A stretch of DNA of 29,118 nucleotides from a virus. The notes under the pieces were generated by a model. It was given only the letters and a program-made list of their open reading frames with translations, searched no databases and was not told where the DNA came from. Where the stretch lies: positions 1 through 29,118 of IMG/VR virus record IMGVR_UViG_3300009151_000282. The stretch is one strand, 5' to 3'. This document shows, piece after piece, positions 14,541 to 24,361 of the stretch. Numbering within the stretch: position 1 is the first letter of the stretch; every line of letters starts with the position of its first letter. Position numbers and translations under genes: made by a program.

Positions 14541-15200
14541 TTATTGTGTTACTTGAATAATTGTTACTGGAATTGTTAGTCGTGCTCCTGAATCTCTACC
14601 TATTACTGTAATTGTAGTTTGTAGTGTTGTGTTACCTCCAAATAAAGTATTAACTGTTGTAGCAGTTAAGTTAATTGAAGTTCCAATTACTGTCTTAGAA
14701 ACATTTGTTCCTAAAGTTGTAGTTGAATTTAAAGCTGCAGCTTCAGGTGTATTAATACCTACTCCATTGTATGTGTTTAAAACTCTAGCATCAGCAATTG
14801 TTGCTACATATCCTCCAGCTTCAAAAGTATGAGAAGATCCTAAGTAATTTAATGTTTGTGGAGTGATTGCCAAAGAAGCTCCTTGCTTCAATCTGATAGC
14901 TGCAAATCCTAAATCAAGAACTGGTAGCTTAGCTGTTCCTCTTGGAAGAGTTGTAAGTTTATATTTCATGATTTGATTCTCATCAGGAAATGCTTCCAAT
15001 AGAGGCATTGCTTCGATAGCTTCACCATAGTATGCTGATCCACCTGGATGGTCAGGATTGTACAATGTATAATCTATTTCGTCATCTGCTAAAGCAAATT
15101 GTGTAATTTTGAAAGAACCATCCCCTTTTGCTAGAAGCTCTCTTCCTTTTTTTGTAAGAATAGCATCAACTGTTACTACTTGATTACTTAAATATCCCAT
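14541..15200 (-). CDS. Conserved phage virion structural protein (TKKGRELLAKGDG family)
   Basis: 219 residues. The N-terminal half (VDAILTKKGRELLAKGDG, residues 11-28, then ITQFALADDEIDYTLYNPDH) is a strongly conserved block I recognise from T4-like phages of marine bacteria and Bacteroidota, where it is annotated only as a structural protein. The second half is Thr/Val-rich and beta-like. Being placed among tail/baseplate genes, it is most likely part of the tail or baseplate periphery. A TATTTATTAATA element lies 14-25 bases before the ATG in a 57-base gap, so this gene may begin a separate late transcript covering the paralog pair and the fibre. Confidence 0.8.
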   Translation of the reverse strand: MGYLSNQVVTVDAILTKKGRELLAKGDGSFKITQFALADDEIDYTLYNPDHPGGSAYYGEAIEAMPLLEAFPDENQIMKYKLTTLPRGTAKLPVLDLGFAAIRLKQGASLAITPQTLNYLGSSHTFEAGGYVATIADARVLNTYNGVGINTPEAAALNSTTTLGTNVSKTVIGTSINLTATTVNTLFGGNTTLQTTITVIGRDSGARLTIPVTIIQVTQ

Positions 15201-15213
15201 TTGTGTATGTTTT

Positions 15214-15225
15214 TATTAATAAATA
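15214..15225 (-). promoter_or_regulatory. Candidate late-promoter element TATTTATTAATA
   Basis: In the 57-base gap before the 219-aa structural gene the minus strand reads TATTTATTAATAAAAACATA. The same 12 bases occur before the 154-aa gene at 24825-24836. It is the clearest pair in the set of five. Confidence 0.38.
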
Positions 15226-15257
15226 TATGTTTTTTATTTTTAGTTACAAACTATGGA

Positions 15258-16412
15258 TTAGTATGCTAATACATTACTAGCAGTTACTATGTATCCCAAT
15301 GCATCTAGTTTTACAGATACTCCTGTTTGTTTTACAACAACCTGACCTTTAGGTACTCCTAATAATTTATCTCCAGTCATATTATATATTTGTACTTGTT
15401 GTATGTATTGTATAGGTTGACTTGATGGGTACCCAGCCGGAGTACCTGTATAGCCTCTAAGTACTGTTAGTGTATATATTGGTGGAGTTGTTGCTGTATT
15501 GATCCCTGCTTCTACTACTTTTACTACTTCTGAACCTATTTGGTAAAAGTCTCCTGCTTGTGGCATTCTTACTAGACCTGATCCTGGTGGAGCTTGTATT
15601 TGTATTATAATGTCAGTGTCTGTAACTGTATCGTACACCAAGTATCCTAAATCTATTGTATTAAATCCTGGTGTTTCTCCTGCTCCTGCTGAGAAGTAAT
15701 TTTTATACAGTATTTGATTGCTCTGTTGTGCATAGTTTATTTGTGAAATAGATGCACTTGCTGGAAATTCTGCTCCTTGGAAAACTACTCCTGTTACTGC
15801 AGGACTAGTTTTATAGTCTTTTTCGTTTGTTTTAGTTCCTTCATACCTACCTCTTATCCACCCTGTAGATGTGTAGTTACTGTCTTGGACATGTGCTAAT
15901 GATGCTGATCCTGACAAGAGTTGTTCTATGTTTAAGGGTCCTGTGTATGTTGGGTTTGCTAAAGTGCCTATTTTATATCTATCACTTTGCATAATATATG
16001 TAGAATTTCTTAGTTCTTCTATGGAACCATGTAATACATTGTATGGACTATCAAAAAATTCTGCATCATCTATTGCTGGTAATAGTTGTATGTTACATGT
16101 TTCACTAACTGGTGTTATTTGTGAAACTGTTACTGGTGTTGTGTCTAGTAAGTAACAAGTTGTGAAAGTTCCGTTAACAGTACCTGTTACAACTTGTCTA
16201 GCTGTTACTGTTAGTGTTACAATTCCTCCTTGAGGTAGTGGTAGTGTAATATGCTGTACTAGTGTTAGGTAATTTGTAATGTTGTTATGATTACCATCTA
16301 TTACTGGTATTGATATTGCTTTTATTATATATGGTGGTGCGTCATCATTATACCAAACATTTACCTGGTTAGGATGTAGTTGTACATGCGCTAAAAATTC
16401 TTGTCTTGTCAT
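15258..16412 (-). CDS. Tail/baseplate structural protein
   Basis: 384 residues, without recognised enzyme motifs. The first third is hydrophobic/beta-rich (ISIPVIDGNHNNITNYL). Residues near 310-340 (YTLTVLRGYTGTPAGYPSSQ) resemble short motifs seen in phage baseplate and tail-fibre proteins ('vvRG..GT.a'). The C-terminal part contains VQIYNMTGDKLLGVPKG, weakly like the GLYNDxxxLLxVxKxS motif of the paralog pair downstream. It sits 17 bases after the 1414-aa gene. I infer a virion structural protein from composition and position; its exact place in the tail cannot be told. Confidence 0.7.
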   Translation of the reverse strand: MTRQEFLAHVQLHPNQVNVWYNDDAPPYIIKAISIPVIDGNHNNITNYLTLVQHITLPLPQGGIVTLTVTARQVVTGTVNGTFTTCYLLDTTPVTVSQITPVSETCNIQLLPAIDDAEFFDSPYNVLHGSIEELRNSTYIMQSDRYKIGTLANPTYTGPLNIEQLLSGSASLAHVQDSNYTSTGWIRGRYEGTKTNEKDYKTSPAVTGVVFQGAEFPASASISQINYAQQSNQILYKNYFSAGAGETPGFNTIDLGYLVYDTVTDTDIIIQIQAPPGSGLVRMPQAGDFYQIGSEVVKVVEAGINTATTPPIYTLTVLRGYTGTPAGYPSSQPIQYIQQVQIYNMTGDKLLGVPKGQVVVKQTGVSVKLDALGYIVTASNVLAY

Positions 16413-16429
16413 TGTATTACTCTATATTA

Positions 16430-19400
16430 TTAAAAGCCTGGTATGTTGCTTCCCCATCCTTGTCCTACTACGTACATAATCTGTTGCTTTTCTGTCATTG
16501 GATAGGTTGGTTGCCAGAAATATCTTATTGGTACTTTTATCCATGGTCCAAATGTAGTTATGCTTCCATCAGGGTTAGTCTGAGGTGCCGGTATACTAGC
16601 TGGATCAAATTCACCTGCTGTTGGTGGTGTGTATATTGTATTTTGGATACCTGATGGAGTACCTAGTGAGTAGTCCCAATTTGTAAGTAACCAAATATCT
16701 ATGTATTTAGCATCATCTGCACCCATTCCTGATATACCGTTTAATACTACGTTATATGGTGCTCCTTCTAGTGGAAGTTGTGTATAGCCATTATACTCTT
16801 CTTGGTTTAGAATTCCAGAATCTCCGTATACTGTAACTTGTGCATATGAAGTAGGATGTTGATCTTGATAAGCTCTCAATATGTATGCTCGATCTAATAA
16901 ATGTTTTGATCTCCATAATGGTACTAGAGCACCACTACTATCTTCTTGATATGTCTTAGAAACCTGGGTTTGATAGGTCAGTGCATAAGGCTGTACATGG
17001 GTTCCTGATCCTGTTTGAAATGGTCTATATGGTCCATATCTTGCAGTTGTTGGATATGATTTTTCTCCATTTCTTAAATATTGAAATAATCCTTCTCCAC
17101 CTTCTTCTATTGCATCATTGTAACTATATGCACTTTTATCTTTAAATGGTATAGGATCTAATGTGATACTTCCTTCTAAGCCGCTAGCTAGTAAATTATC
17201 TGCTGTAAGATGTACTGCTATATTCCAATTTCCTCTCCAACCACCAACTGGGCTACCTGGTTGTGCTGTTGTAGTATCGTATGTTCTATAGTTTGCATTA
17301 GTACATGTTAGTGTGTATGCAGTGTATCTTGTAGATGGTCCTAATCCTAAATTATACTGTGCAGGGTAGTTGTAAGGAGTAAAATATCCTGGTATCCCTC
17401 TATTTGCTGTTGTTGAATTACTGTGTATATTTCCTGCTATTGTAAGTCCTACATATTGCAAATTTTCATTAAATTGATGTGATTCTACACCTTGTGCAGT
17501 TGTTACTGGAGTTGCTTCTGCAAATGCAAATTGCAATCCGTGATGTCCATGGTAGCTATTTGTATATGAACCGGTATTCACTGTTCCTAATGCTGTTGTT
17601 GATACAAATACTTGTATGCTAGATTTACATAGATTACCTAGTCCTGTATCTGCTACTTGAATTGTTACTACTGTTCCTTGGTCTTGTGTAAAGTGGTATG
17701 CAGTTGGATTTGTAATTGTTACTGTATGATCTGTTCCATCATTCCAAGATGCTGTATATTGTAGGTTGGCTATAGCTGCAGGTCCTGTATTAAACCAAGT
17801 TGTAATATCGTACTCTGTTGTTGGATCTCCTTGTAAATACTGTGTTACACTATTGCTGTTATAGCTTTGTTGTATGTTACAAATTCCATAAACTAAATTT
17901 GTTGATGCTTGACATGTTACTAGTTTTGTTGGATCTGTTACTGATAGGGAGAAGTGCTGATATTGGCTATACCCATCATTTCCGAAATTACGTGGAAAAG
18001 TAATTGGTGTATATGGTGGTGTAAATGCTATTGCTGATTCACTTACATTGCAGTTAACTGCAAAGCTAAAAAAATCACTTAGGTTAAAGGTATCTGTTGA
18101 TGATGTAATGTAGGTAATGTTATTTGTTGGTTGTAGTAGACAAATTTCATTAGATGAACTTACAAAGTAAACACTATAAAAATGTGCTCCTTCTATGTTT
18201 ATTAAGTATGGATTATTTACTGTTAAATTGCCATTTGTAACTAGTATTTCACTTCCTGATAGTTCTCCGTTATACTTTGGTTGTTCTTGTAAATGTTGAT
18301 AACCTTGAATAGCCTGTCCATTTGGTGTTTGTACTGTATCTGGGTATGCTGTACTCCATTCTGCAAAACCTACGTTGTAGACATTTCCATGTCCTCCTGC
18401 AATAAATGCGGTATCAATTGAACCTGTATATTCAGGTCTTGAACCTGATGTTATTACTGATTTAGCTTTTGATCTGTTAAGTAAATTTGGTTTAATTATA
18501 ATTCCTGTATCTGCTACTGCTCTTGCTGGAATAAAATCTTTAACCATTTTAAAGATTGTATTATCATAAAACTTAATAAGTCGTACATAATCTCTTAAAT
18601 CATACGATCCTGAAGTTCCTAGTGATCCTGATAATAGTGTATTGGCTACTCCACTTAGTCCTGAGTATGTGTTTTCATATTGACTTTGCGGATCTCCTAT
18701 GTAATCATCAATATCAAATGATCCAGTTATATTTGCTCGAATGTATGTATCAATATTATCTACATGAGAAAATCCAACCTCTAGTACATGTAGATCGTCG
18801 GTATACTTATCATTTCTTTTTATTATAGATGTATTGATTGATAAAGTACTTCCTGAAGTTATACTTCCAGTATTGTCAAGTCTTATTTTATCAAGAGAAC
18901 TTGTATACGGTTGGTAGTCTCCAAAGAACGGTCTTTCTGTATTATTTCTACCTCCGTAGTACTTTATATCTAAAAGATCTCCTTGTATTCCAAAACAATT
19001 TATAAGTGCTCTTAAACCTCTTTCTGTTCCTTTTGATTTTAAAAGTAGAGGTAAGTTGTGGTAGATTCTTTTTTGAACTTCTTTGTTGTAATTATCATAA
19101 GAAGTTGGTTGAATAGGTGTATTTGATCCTGTTAAAGAACCTGTTATGTAGTGGTTTATTTTTTCACTTCCTGATTGATATGCTTGTCCTATAAATGTTG
19201 TAAATAAATCTTCTATAGATTTATTTGATGTATATAGTTTAACTCCAAAGTTCCTTAAAGCTTCACCTACTAAATCTTTTGAAATACCATAGTTAATTCT
19301 ATTATCAGCATCATACTTATCTGTTACTGCTTTTGAATACAGCCATAAGTTATCAAAATGCTGGCCTACCATGTAGATGAAAGTCAAATAGTTGTCGTTA

Positions 19401-20674
19401 TTTGTATCATCTCTTATGAAACTCGGAATACTATATACTAGTGAATTGTAATTTGTTAAATCGTAGCTTGTTGCTGTTGATAGTTGATTTGCGTACCAAG
19501 TTATACTCTCTACGTTGTTACTACTTTTATTTATGTAAGGACTAGCTGTATTGCTTTTAGGCCATGAATTACTTCCTGATTCGTAGTATAAGAATCTTTC
19601 ATAGTGATCAAAATTACTAACTACTCCTGTTAATAGGTTTTTATAATAGTCACTACTTCCTGATACTCCTACTGATCCTGATATTGTATTTATTGATATT
19701 GCTGATAGGCTTGCTGAGTAGTTATTTATTAAATCTAATTTATATTTAAAATTCATCAATCTCTCTTGTGCTGAAGAGAAGTGAATAAAGTTGTTATAGT
19801 CAGAATAATCCACACTAATCTCAGCTCCCATTTCATTTATGGCTGAAAATATTTGACTATTTGAGTTGTTTATTGGATAACTAAATAGGTCATTATAGTC
19901 TAAATATCCTGTAGGAACTACTGCGTTATCAGCTATTTCTAAATTAAAATTAGGAGATCTTAAAGTTGGTGGTTCTACTTTAGGAGCTATATACTGAGAA
20001 TCTACTTCATATGCTACTGAATCACATACAACCTCTGCTATACTAGTTACACTTTTTACTCCATACATTGTTGGAAGTGGTTCGTATAATTTAACCACAA
20101 CCACTTTTCCTGCAGGAGTATCTAGCGTATCGATATTTGTTGCAATTAGCAAATCATTTTGACCAAAATTAAGTCTAAATCCTGTAAAGTATGATTGAGT
20201 TGTTAACTTGTCTTTAATTGCAGAAGTAATTATAACTAACTTCTCTGGCTGTATTTTTAAAGTATTTAAACTTATTTCTGTTCTATCTGCCGATATGCTG
20301 TCAATATAAAAATCTACCCTAGAAGCATCTTCTGAGTATAAGTCATTTAGAAAGTGGTATAGTAGTTTAACTCCTGTATTTGTATATCCGTAACTTTTTA
20401 CGTCCTCAACAGGATCAATAGTTAGTACAGATGCTCCAGGCTGTCCTGCAGATTGAGCATTTAAAGATTGCTTTAATCCACTATAATTATAATTACTCTC
20501 TACTAATTCATCTGATAGTGATAGTATATGTAGTTCGCAGTAGTTCTTATCGGTATCAAATGTACTGTTTATTGTAAACGAACCTACCAACGCTGTATCT
20601 TCGTCTGAATATTTTTCAAAGCCTGAAATGCTGTTGGGTGTGTCTTGGTTAACTTTATAAATAATATCTGCCAT
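16430..20674 (-). CDS. Large tail/baseplate structural protein (1414 aa)
   Basis: 1414 residues, the largest gene in the window. Roughly the first 750 residues are a conserved baseplate-type portion, including IYHNLPLLLKSKGTERGLRA followed by LINCFGIQGDLLDI (near residues 535-570). This signature is shared by T4-like baseplate-associated proteins and reminiscent of tail-protein-I-like wedge components. Near 840, QPKYNGELSGSEI marks a linker often seen in Bacteroidota phages. The C-terminal third is variable, with an Ig/PKD-like beta domain (about 960-1030) and Tyr/Pro-rich stretches, as expected for surface-exposed fibre-like modules. I infer a baseplate wedge or fibre-attachment protein. It starts ATG three bases after the TAG-TAA of the 111-aa gene. 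Confidence 0.82.
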   Translation of the reverse strand: MADIIYKVNQDTPNSISGFEKYSDEDTALVGSFTINSTFDTDKNYCELHILSLSDELVESNYNYSGLKQSLNAQSAGQPGASVLTIDPVEDVKSYGYTNTGVKLLYHFLNDLYSEDASRVDFYIDSISADRTEISLNTLKIQPEKLVIITSAIKDKLTTQSYFTGFRLNFGQNDLLIATNIDTLDTPAGKVVVVKLYEPLPTMYGVKSVTSIAEVVCDSVAYEVDSQYIAPKVEPPTLRSPNFNLEIADNAVVPTGYLDYNDLFSYPINNSNSQIFSAINEMGAEISVDYSDYNNFIHFSSAQERLMNFKYKLDLINNYSASLSAISINTISGSVGVSGSSDYYKNLLTGVVSNFDHYERFLYYESGSNSWPKSNTASPYINKSSNNVESITWYANQLSTATSYDLTNYNSLVYSIPSFIRDDTNNDNYLTFIYMVGQHFDNLWLYSKAVTDKYDADNRINYGISKDLVGEALRNFGVKLYTSNKSIEDLFTTFIGQAYQSGSEKINHYITGSLTGSNTPIQPTSYDNYNKEVQKRIYHNLPLLLKSKGTERGLRALINCFGIQGDLLDIKYYGGRNNTERPFFGDYQPYTSSLDKIRLDNTGSITSGSTLSINTSIIKRNDKYTDDLHVLEVGFSHVDNIDTYIRANITGSFDIDDYIGDPQSQYENTYSGLSGVANTLLSGSLGTSGSYDLRDYVRLIKFYDNTIFKMVKDFIPARAVADTGIIIKPNLLNRSKAKSVITSGSRPEYTGSIDTAFIAGGHGNVYNVGFAEWSTAYPDTVQTPNGQAIQGYQHLQEQPKYNGELSGSEILVTNGNLTVNNPYLINIEGAHFYSVYFVSSSNEICLLQPTNNITYITSSTDTFNLSDFFSFAVNCNVSESAIAFTPPYTPITFPRNFGNDGYSQYQHFSLSVTDPTKLVTCQASTNLVYGICNIQQSYNSNSVTQYLQGDPTTEYDITTWFNTGPAAIANLQYTASWNDGTDHTVTITNPTAYHFTQDQGTVVTIQVADTGLGNLCKSSIQVFVSTTALGTVNTGSYTNSYHGHHGLQFAFAEATPVTTAQGVESHQFNENLQYVGLTIAGNIHSNSTTANRGIPGYFTPYNYPAQYNLGLGPSTRYTAYTLTCTNANYRTYDTTTAQPGSPVGGWRGNWNIAVHLTADNLLASGLEGSITLDPIPFKDKSAYSYNDAIEEGGEGLFQYLRNGEKSYPTTARYGPYRPFQTGSGTHVQPYALTYQTQVSKTYQEDSSGALVPLWRSKHLLDRAYILRAYQDQHPTSYAQVTVYGDSGILNQEEYNGYTQLPLEGAPYNVVLNGISGMGADDAKYIDIWLLTNWDYSLGTPSGIQNTIYTPPTAGEFDPASIPAPQTNPDGSITTFGPWIKVPIRYFWQPTYPMTEKQQIMYVVGQGWGSNIPGF

Positions 20675-20677
20675 TTA

Positions 20678-21013
20678 CTATATGTTTGTCTGTAGAGTAA
20701 GTATTTGTTCGTTTAGTGCTAAATTTTGTTGCCTTAGTTGTGCAATCTCATCCAATAGTGGTTGTATATCTTCGGTTACTTTGTCAAAGGTTAATAACTC
20801 AGAACTCTTCTTTACTAGGTATTCGTGAGAATCTGTAGGACCATTTACGTTTATTACGTAATATAGTTTTTCATACAACCTAAACAATTCGTCAGGTGTA
20901 TCCGTATCCTCAGCTGGTACTGGTTGTTTGAATGTTTTGAAAGTGTTATCAACTACTTTATTAAATTCTGTAGCATTAAAAACTGTCTTTTGTATTTGAA
21001 TGTCATTAGCCAT
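20678..21013 (-). CDS. Small virion protein with C-terminal coiled coil
   Basis: 111 residues. The N-terminal half has no known motif; residues 82-111 form a heptad-rich coiled coil (EIAQLRQQNLALNEQILTL). It overlaps the upstream interrupted gene by eight bases and is followed by the 1414-aa baseplate protein. Small coiled-coil proteins in this place, from memory, are conserved in marine T4-like phages and may be oligomerisation partners of the large tail protein. It ends TAG immediately followed by TAA, then ATG of the next gene. No function can be assigned beyond a likely structural role. Confidence 0.75.
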   Translation of the reverse strand: MANDIQIQKTVFNATEFNKVVDNTFKTFKQPVPAEDTDTPDELFRLYEKLYYVINVNGPTDSHEYLVKKSSELLTFDKVTEDIQPLLDEIAQLRQQNLALNEQILTLQTNI

Positions 21014-22117
21014 TTTGTACTACTTTGAATATATTTTGACCATCTACTACTGTAGTACTTCCATCTAAAGTTGTCTTTACTAATATACGATAATATCTCT
21101 CAGGTTGCAAGCCATCCATATATACATCAAAAAACGATCCGTTTGAGTCACAGCTTACTTTTGTAAAATCGGTATCAAAAGGTACTATCATTTCTTCTGT
21201 GTTCTCGTCTCGTAATCCCCAGTACGAAGCTGATGGAAGAGCGTAATTTATTAAGTATGCTGAAGATGTTGTAAATGATCTTTGAGGATATTTTGGTCTT
21301 GCTGAAAGTCTGAATCTTTGTTTTCCGTTATCTACGTAGGTACCTCTATTGTTAGTCAAATTTATTATACATAGATTGTTTGCTAGTACTGATAGTGATC
21401 CTGTAGTATATACAGTGTCATCCCACTTGAATTCTAAGAATGGTGGATAAATGGTATTTGTATCTGCACCATAGTATTTTAGTTTGATAGAGGAAGTTGT
21501 ATTATATTCAAGATTGTCAGGTAGTTTCAGTATAAACCCGTTATTGACTAATGTATTTGCATTTATTAATTGAATTGCTTTTGTTACATTTATATCAACA
21601 TCATTAGTTGTATTTAATCCATGTGATTGAGTAAATTCTAAATTAACTCCTGCTGAAGCTGTATACCAGTTTCCTCCTGCACCCACTGTTCCTGATTTAA
21701 ACGAACCTGTTACTCCTGCTGCAAAAGACGATGTTAACCATGCTGATGATAATCCTGCTTGTCTGTATTTCCAAGAAACTCCTGAAGTATCTACTGGTGT
21801 GTCTCCATACTTACCTATACCATTGTCCCATGCTCCTGAAATTGGATATCCGTATAGATTGTAGTCTACGGGAATTTGATAAGCATCCGCTAAATACAAA
21901 TGTAAGCTAGCACTATATCCTGCTCCTGCTATTTTAGTTGCAATTACATCTTGAATCTCTGAAGTGCGATACTGTACTAAAAGTCGGTTTGTCTGTCCTG
22001 TACCTGATATATCTGAATATCCTCCTATTTCAATGATCTCATCTTTCCCAGCATTACCTGTTGGAATTTCTATGATATGAAGGTGTCTTTTTCGGGAAAT
22101 AGTCTGTATACTGCCAT
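21006..22117 (-). CDS. Virion structural protein, interrupted by a one-base frameshift near 22071
   Basis: An ATG at 22117, one base after the gp6-like stop, encodes MAVYRLFPEKDTFIS and then meets TAG at 22070-22072. In the next frame the expected continuation begins at once (EIPTGNAGKDEIIEIGGYSD) and stays open to 21006. One extra base in the TAG codon would give a single protein of about 370 residues. The family, as I recall it from T4-like phages (FPEKDTFI...TGNAGKDEI...LYLA), is continuous across this point. The remaining downstream frame has no ATG near its start; TTG at 21899 is only a fallback. Either a deletion in the sequence or a true defect in a baseplate/tail gene. The rest is beta-rich with GSFKSGTVGAGG-type sequence and no enzyme motif. 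Confidence 0.75.
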
Positions 22118-22118
22118 G

Positions 22119-23951
22119 TTATATTATTGTTATTCTTCCTTTAATATCTAGGTTAGGATATTTTACCTCAAAGATCATAGGATCATATGATGGATACACT
22201 ATATTGTTCTTAGTTGCTCCTTTCATATCATAGGCATACTGTGAGTAATTACCTCCTACTATATTTACTAATTCAACTTTTTGTACTGTTTGAACTCCTT
22301 TCACTTGGTCAAGTAGTGTATACAAACTTGATATGTTAATTGGTTGGTTTATGTTCCATTTTGCTATACTAAAATAATCTTTCAATAAACCTGTACATAT
22401 TAGCAATACATCCCTTCCTACAAAGTTAGGTTTTGTTATTATGTCAAAAGTAACACCAATATTAACAACAAAAGCATCTTTTATGTTGATTGCGTCAGTC
22501 ATAATCATGTACTCTGAAAGATAGTTTTTTAAGTTCTTTTTAAGTGTTGGTGTTGCTTGTGTTAGATTTTTGTAGTTATCGTATGCTAAGGTATATAGTG
22601 ATAGTGATAGTGGATTACTATCAATTATGCTATCTGTGGTTAAATTTGGGTTTGTTAGTTGATCTTGTGTTATGTATACTTTTGCAATTGAGCCATACTT
22701 AGAAGCCATTGATAATGCTCTTACTGTATAATCCTGTAAGGTTACTGCTCTCCCTTGTTCATTAAAAGCTCTTAAAGAGTTCTCTCTTAATTCATCTACT
22801 GTATCTCCATCTCTTCCTCCTGTCGCTGCTTCAGTATTATTGAAAGTAACTGTTCCCTTTTGTGTGGTTCCACCAAGTTTATCTACAACTGTTCCTCCAT
22901 ACCCTATTAATGTATTTATTGTATTTGCAGGAACATTTGCTGTTACTCCCCCTCCTACTACGTATTGGATTGTTAACGTAGTGTTGGCTGGTGCTAATCC
23001 GTATGACTTTGTTGATAAAAAGTTCGATGGATCAAATGCGTAGTCAACTCTTGTAACTCCTTGTACTGATCCAAATCCTACATTTGTTGGATCTGGCGTG
23101 ATTACTGAATCATCTTGGCCTGTTATACCTGCTCCAAATTGAATTTGTAGTTGTCCTGTTGAATTAAATCTTGTTACAAATCTTCTAGGAACTCTTTGCA
23201 ATGTTAAACTATATGGTACAATCTGCTTATCAGTATCATTATTTGTATTATCTACAAAAACTGTATCCTGACCTAAGAAGGGAACTTCGTACCATATTGT
23301 ATTTCCGTTATTTTCTGTTATATTTAATACTCCTACTATGTTTGTATCACTAATAGTTATTGTTTTAAACTTTTCAACAGAATTTACTGTTTGGGTTATT
23401 GTTTTTATCTCTCCCGATGTAGCAGTTGCAGTTTTAATTAATCTAAAAGTTGTAGGTTGACCACTACTATCTACTGTATCAACTACTACTTGTGTTAGAT
23501 CGTATGAGCTTGAAAAACCAAAATCTATAGGTTTTTCTATATAAAAATTTCCTTGTCCTGAGTTAGTTGCTTTAATCCTAGTGTATGCAGGTAGTTTAAG
23601 TGCTTGATCCCAGTTAGGTGCTCCTTGTACTGATCCTACTAGTTGTGATACTTGTACCTCTACTTCAGATGGAGAAGTTACCTTTGGACGATAACCCATC
23701 ATGTATGCTAAGTTGTATAAATTAGCAGGATTTTTTGCATGTTGAATATAAGTCTCTTGTAATTGAGTGTCTTGGTAAAATGCTAGAATGTCTCCTACAT
23801 AGGCAGCCATTTCGATAAACATCATACCAGGTGATGTTGGTGTAACGTCGTTGTAAGAATCTGGAATGTAGTTCTTATCCTACTCCATTAACTGAGTTCT
23901 GTAATCTCCGAAATCCCTGCTTACGTATTTTATATCTCTATTTTGAGCCAT
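22119..23951 (-). CDS. Baseplate wedge protein, gp6/baseplate-J-like, with in-frame TAG at codon 24
   Basis: The natural start is the ATG at 23951, which overlaps the gp25-like TAA as TAATG. It reads MAQNRDIKYVSRDFGDYRTQ, LME, then TAG at 23880-23882, then in the same frame DKNYIPDSYNDVTPTSPGMM and on without further stops to 22119 (610 codons). The segment SPGMMFIEMAAYVGDILAFY is typical of phage gp6/baseplate J-like wedge proteins that follow gp25, and the conserved block spans the stop. The longest uninterrupted frame begins at 23825 and would lack the first 42 codons. A Tyr or Phe would be expected at the TAG from family memory, so a point change, sequencing error or readthrough are the options. 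The protein forms the inner baseplate wedge ring. Confidence 0.82.
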
Positions 23952-24361
23952 TATTGTTCAAAATTAATTACTACTTGATCTTGTATGTTTGTTTGTGATA
24001 CATCATATGTTATTGCAACTGCTACTGTATTTGTGTCTTCAGTGGCTTTTATTACTAAGTCTCGTATATTTACATCAGGAAACCACTGTGCCATATCTTG
24101 TCTTATTATGTAGGCTATTTGGTCTTTTGTGTCTGTTGTTATTTGTTCAAAAAGCATCAATCTTAACCCTGCTCCAAAACCTGGATTGAGAAATCTTTCA
24201 CCTTTTTCTGTTAGAAAATAGTTGATTATATTAGACTTTAGTGCATCTTTTGTTGTATAAGTAGATTCAAAGACTGCTCTAGATGTAAACGGTAGTTTTA
24301 CTCCTACTGCTTTTCTAGGTTGTAGATCTAGTGGATGTATTTTTTGTACATTAAATGCCAT
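23951..24361 (-). CDS. 25: Baseplate wedge protein gp25-like
   Basis: 136 residues, the usual length of the GPW/gp25 family. Recognisable are the N-terminal AVGVKLPF (18-25), the helix LKSNIINYFLTEKGERFLNP (41-60) and GFGAGLRLMLFE (61-72), the standard signature around the conserved EKGER/NPxFG turn. In T4 this lysozyme-like-fold protein joins gp6 and gp53 in the inner wedge and primes sheath assembly. It lies between the 154-aa gene and the gp6-like gene with TAATG junctions at both ends, the normal T4-like order gp25 then gp6. Confidence 0.93.
   Translation of the reverse strand: MAFNVQKIHPLDLQPRKAVGVKLPFTSRAVFESTYTTKDALKSNIINYFLTEKGERFLNPGFGAGLRLMLFEQITTDTKDQIAYIIRQDMAQWFPDVNIRDLVIKATEDTNTVAVAITYDVSQTNIQDQVVINFEQ

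Noticed and set aside
22060-22080. Programmed -1 ribosomal frameshift in the gene after gp6
   Set aside because: No X-XXY-YYZ slippery heptamer and no evident downstream stem or pseudoknot; the conserved family is normally in one frame, so an indel fits better.
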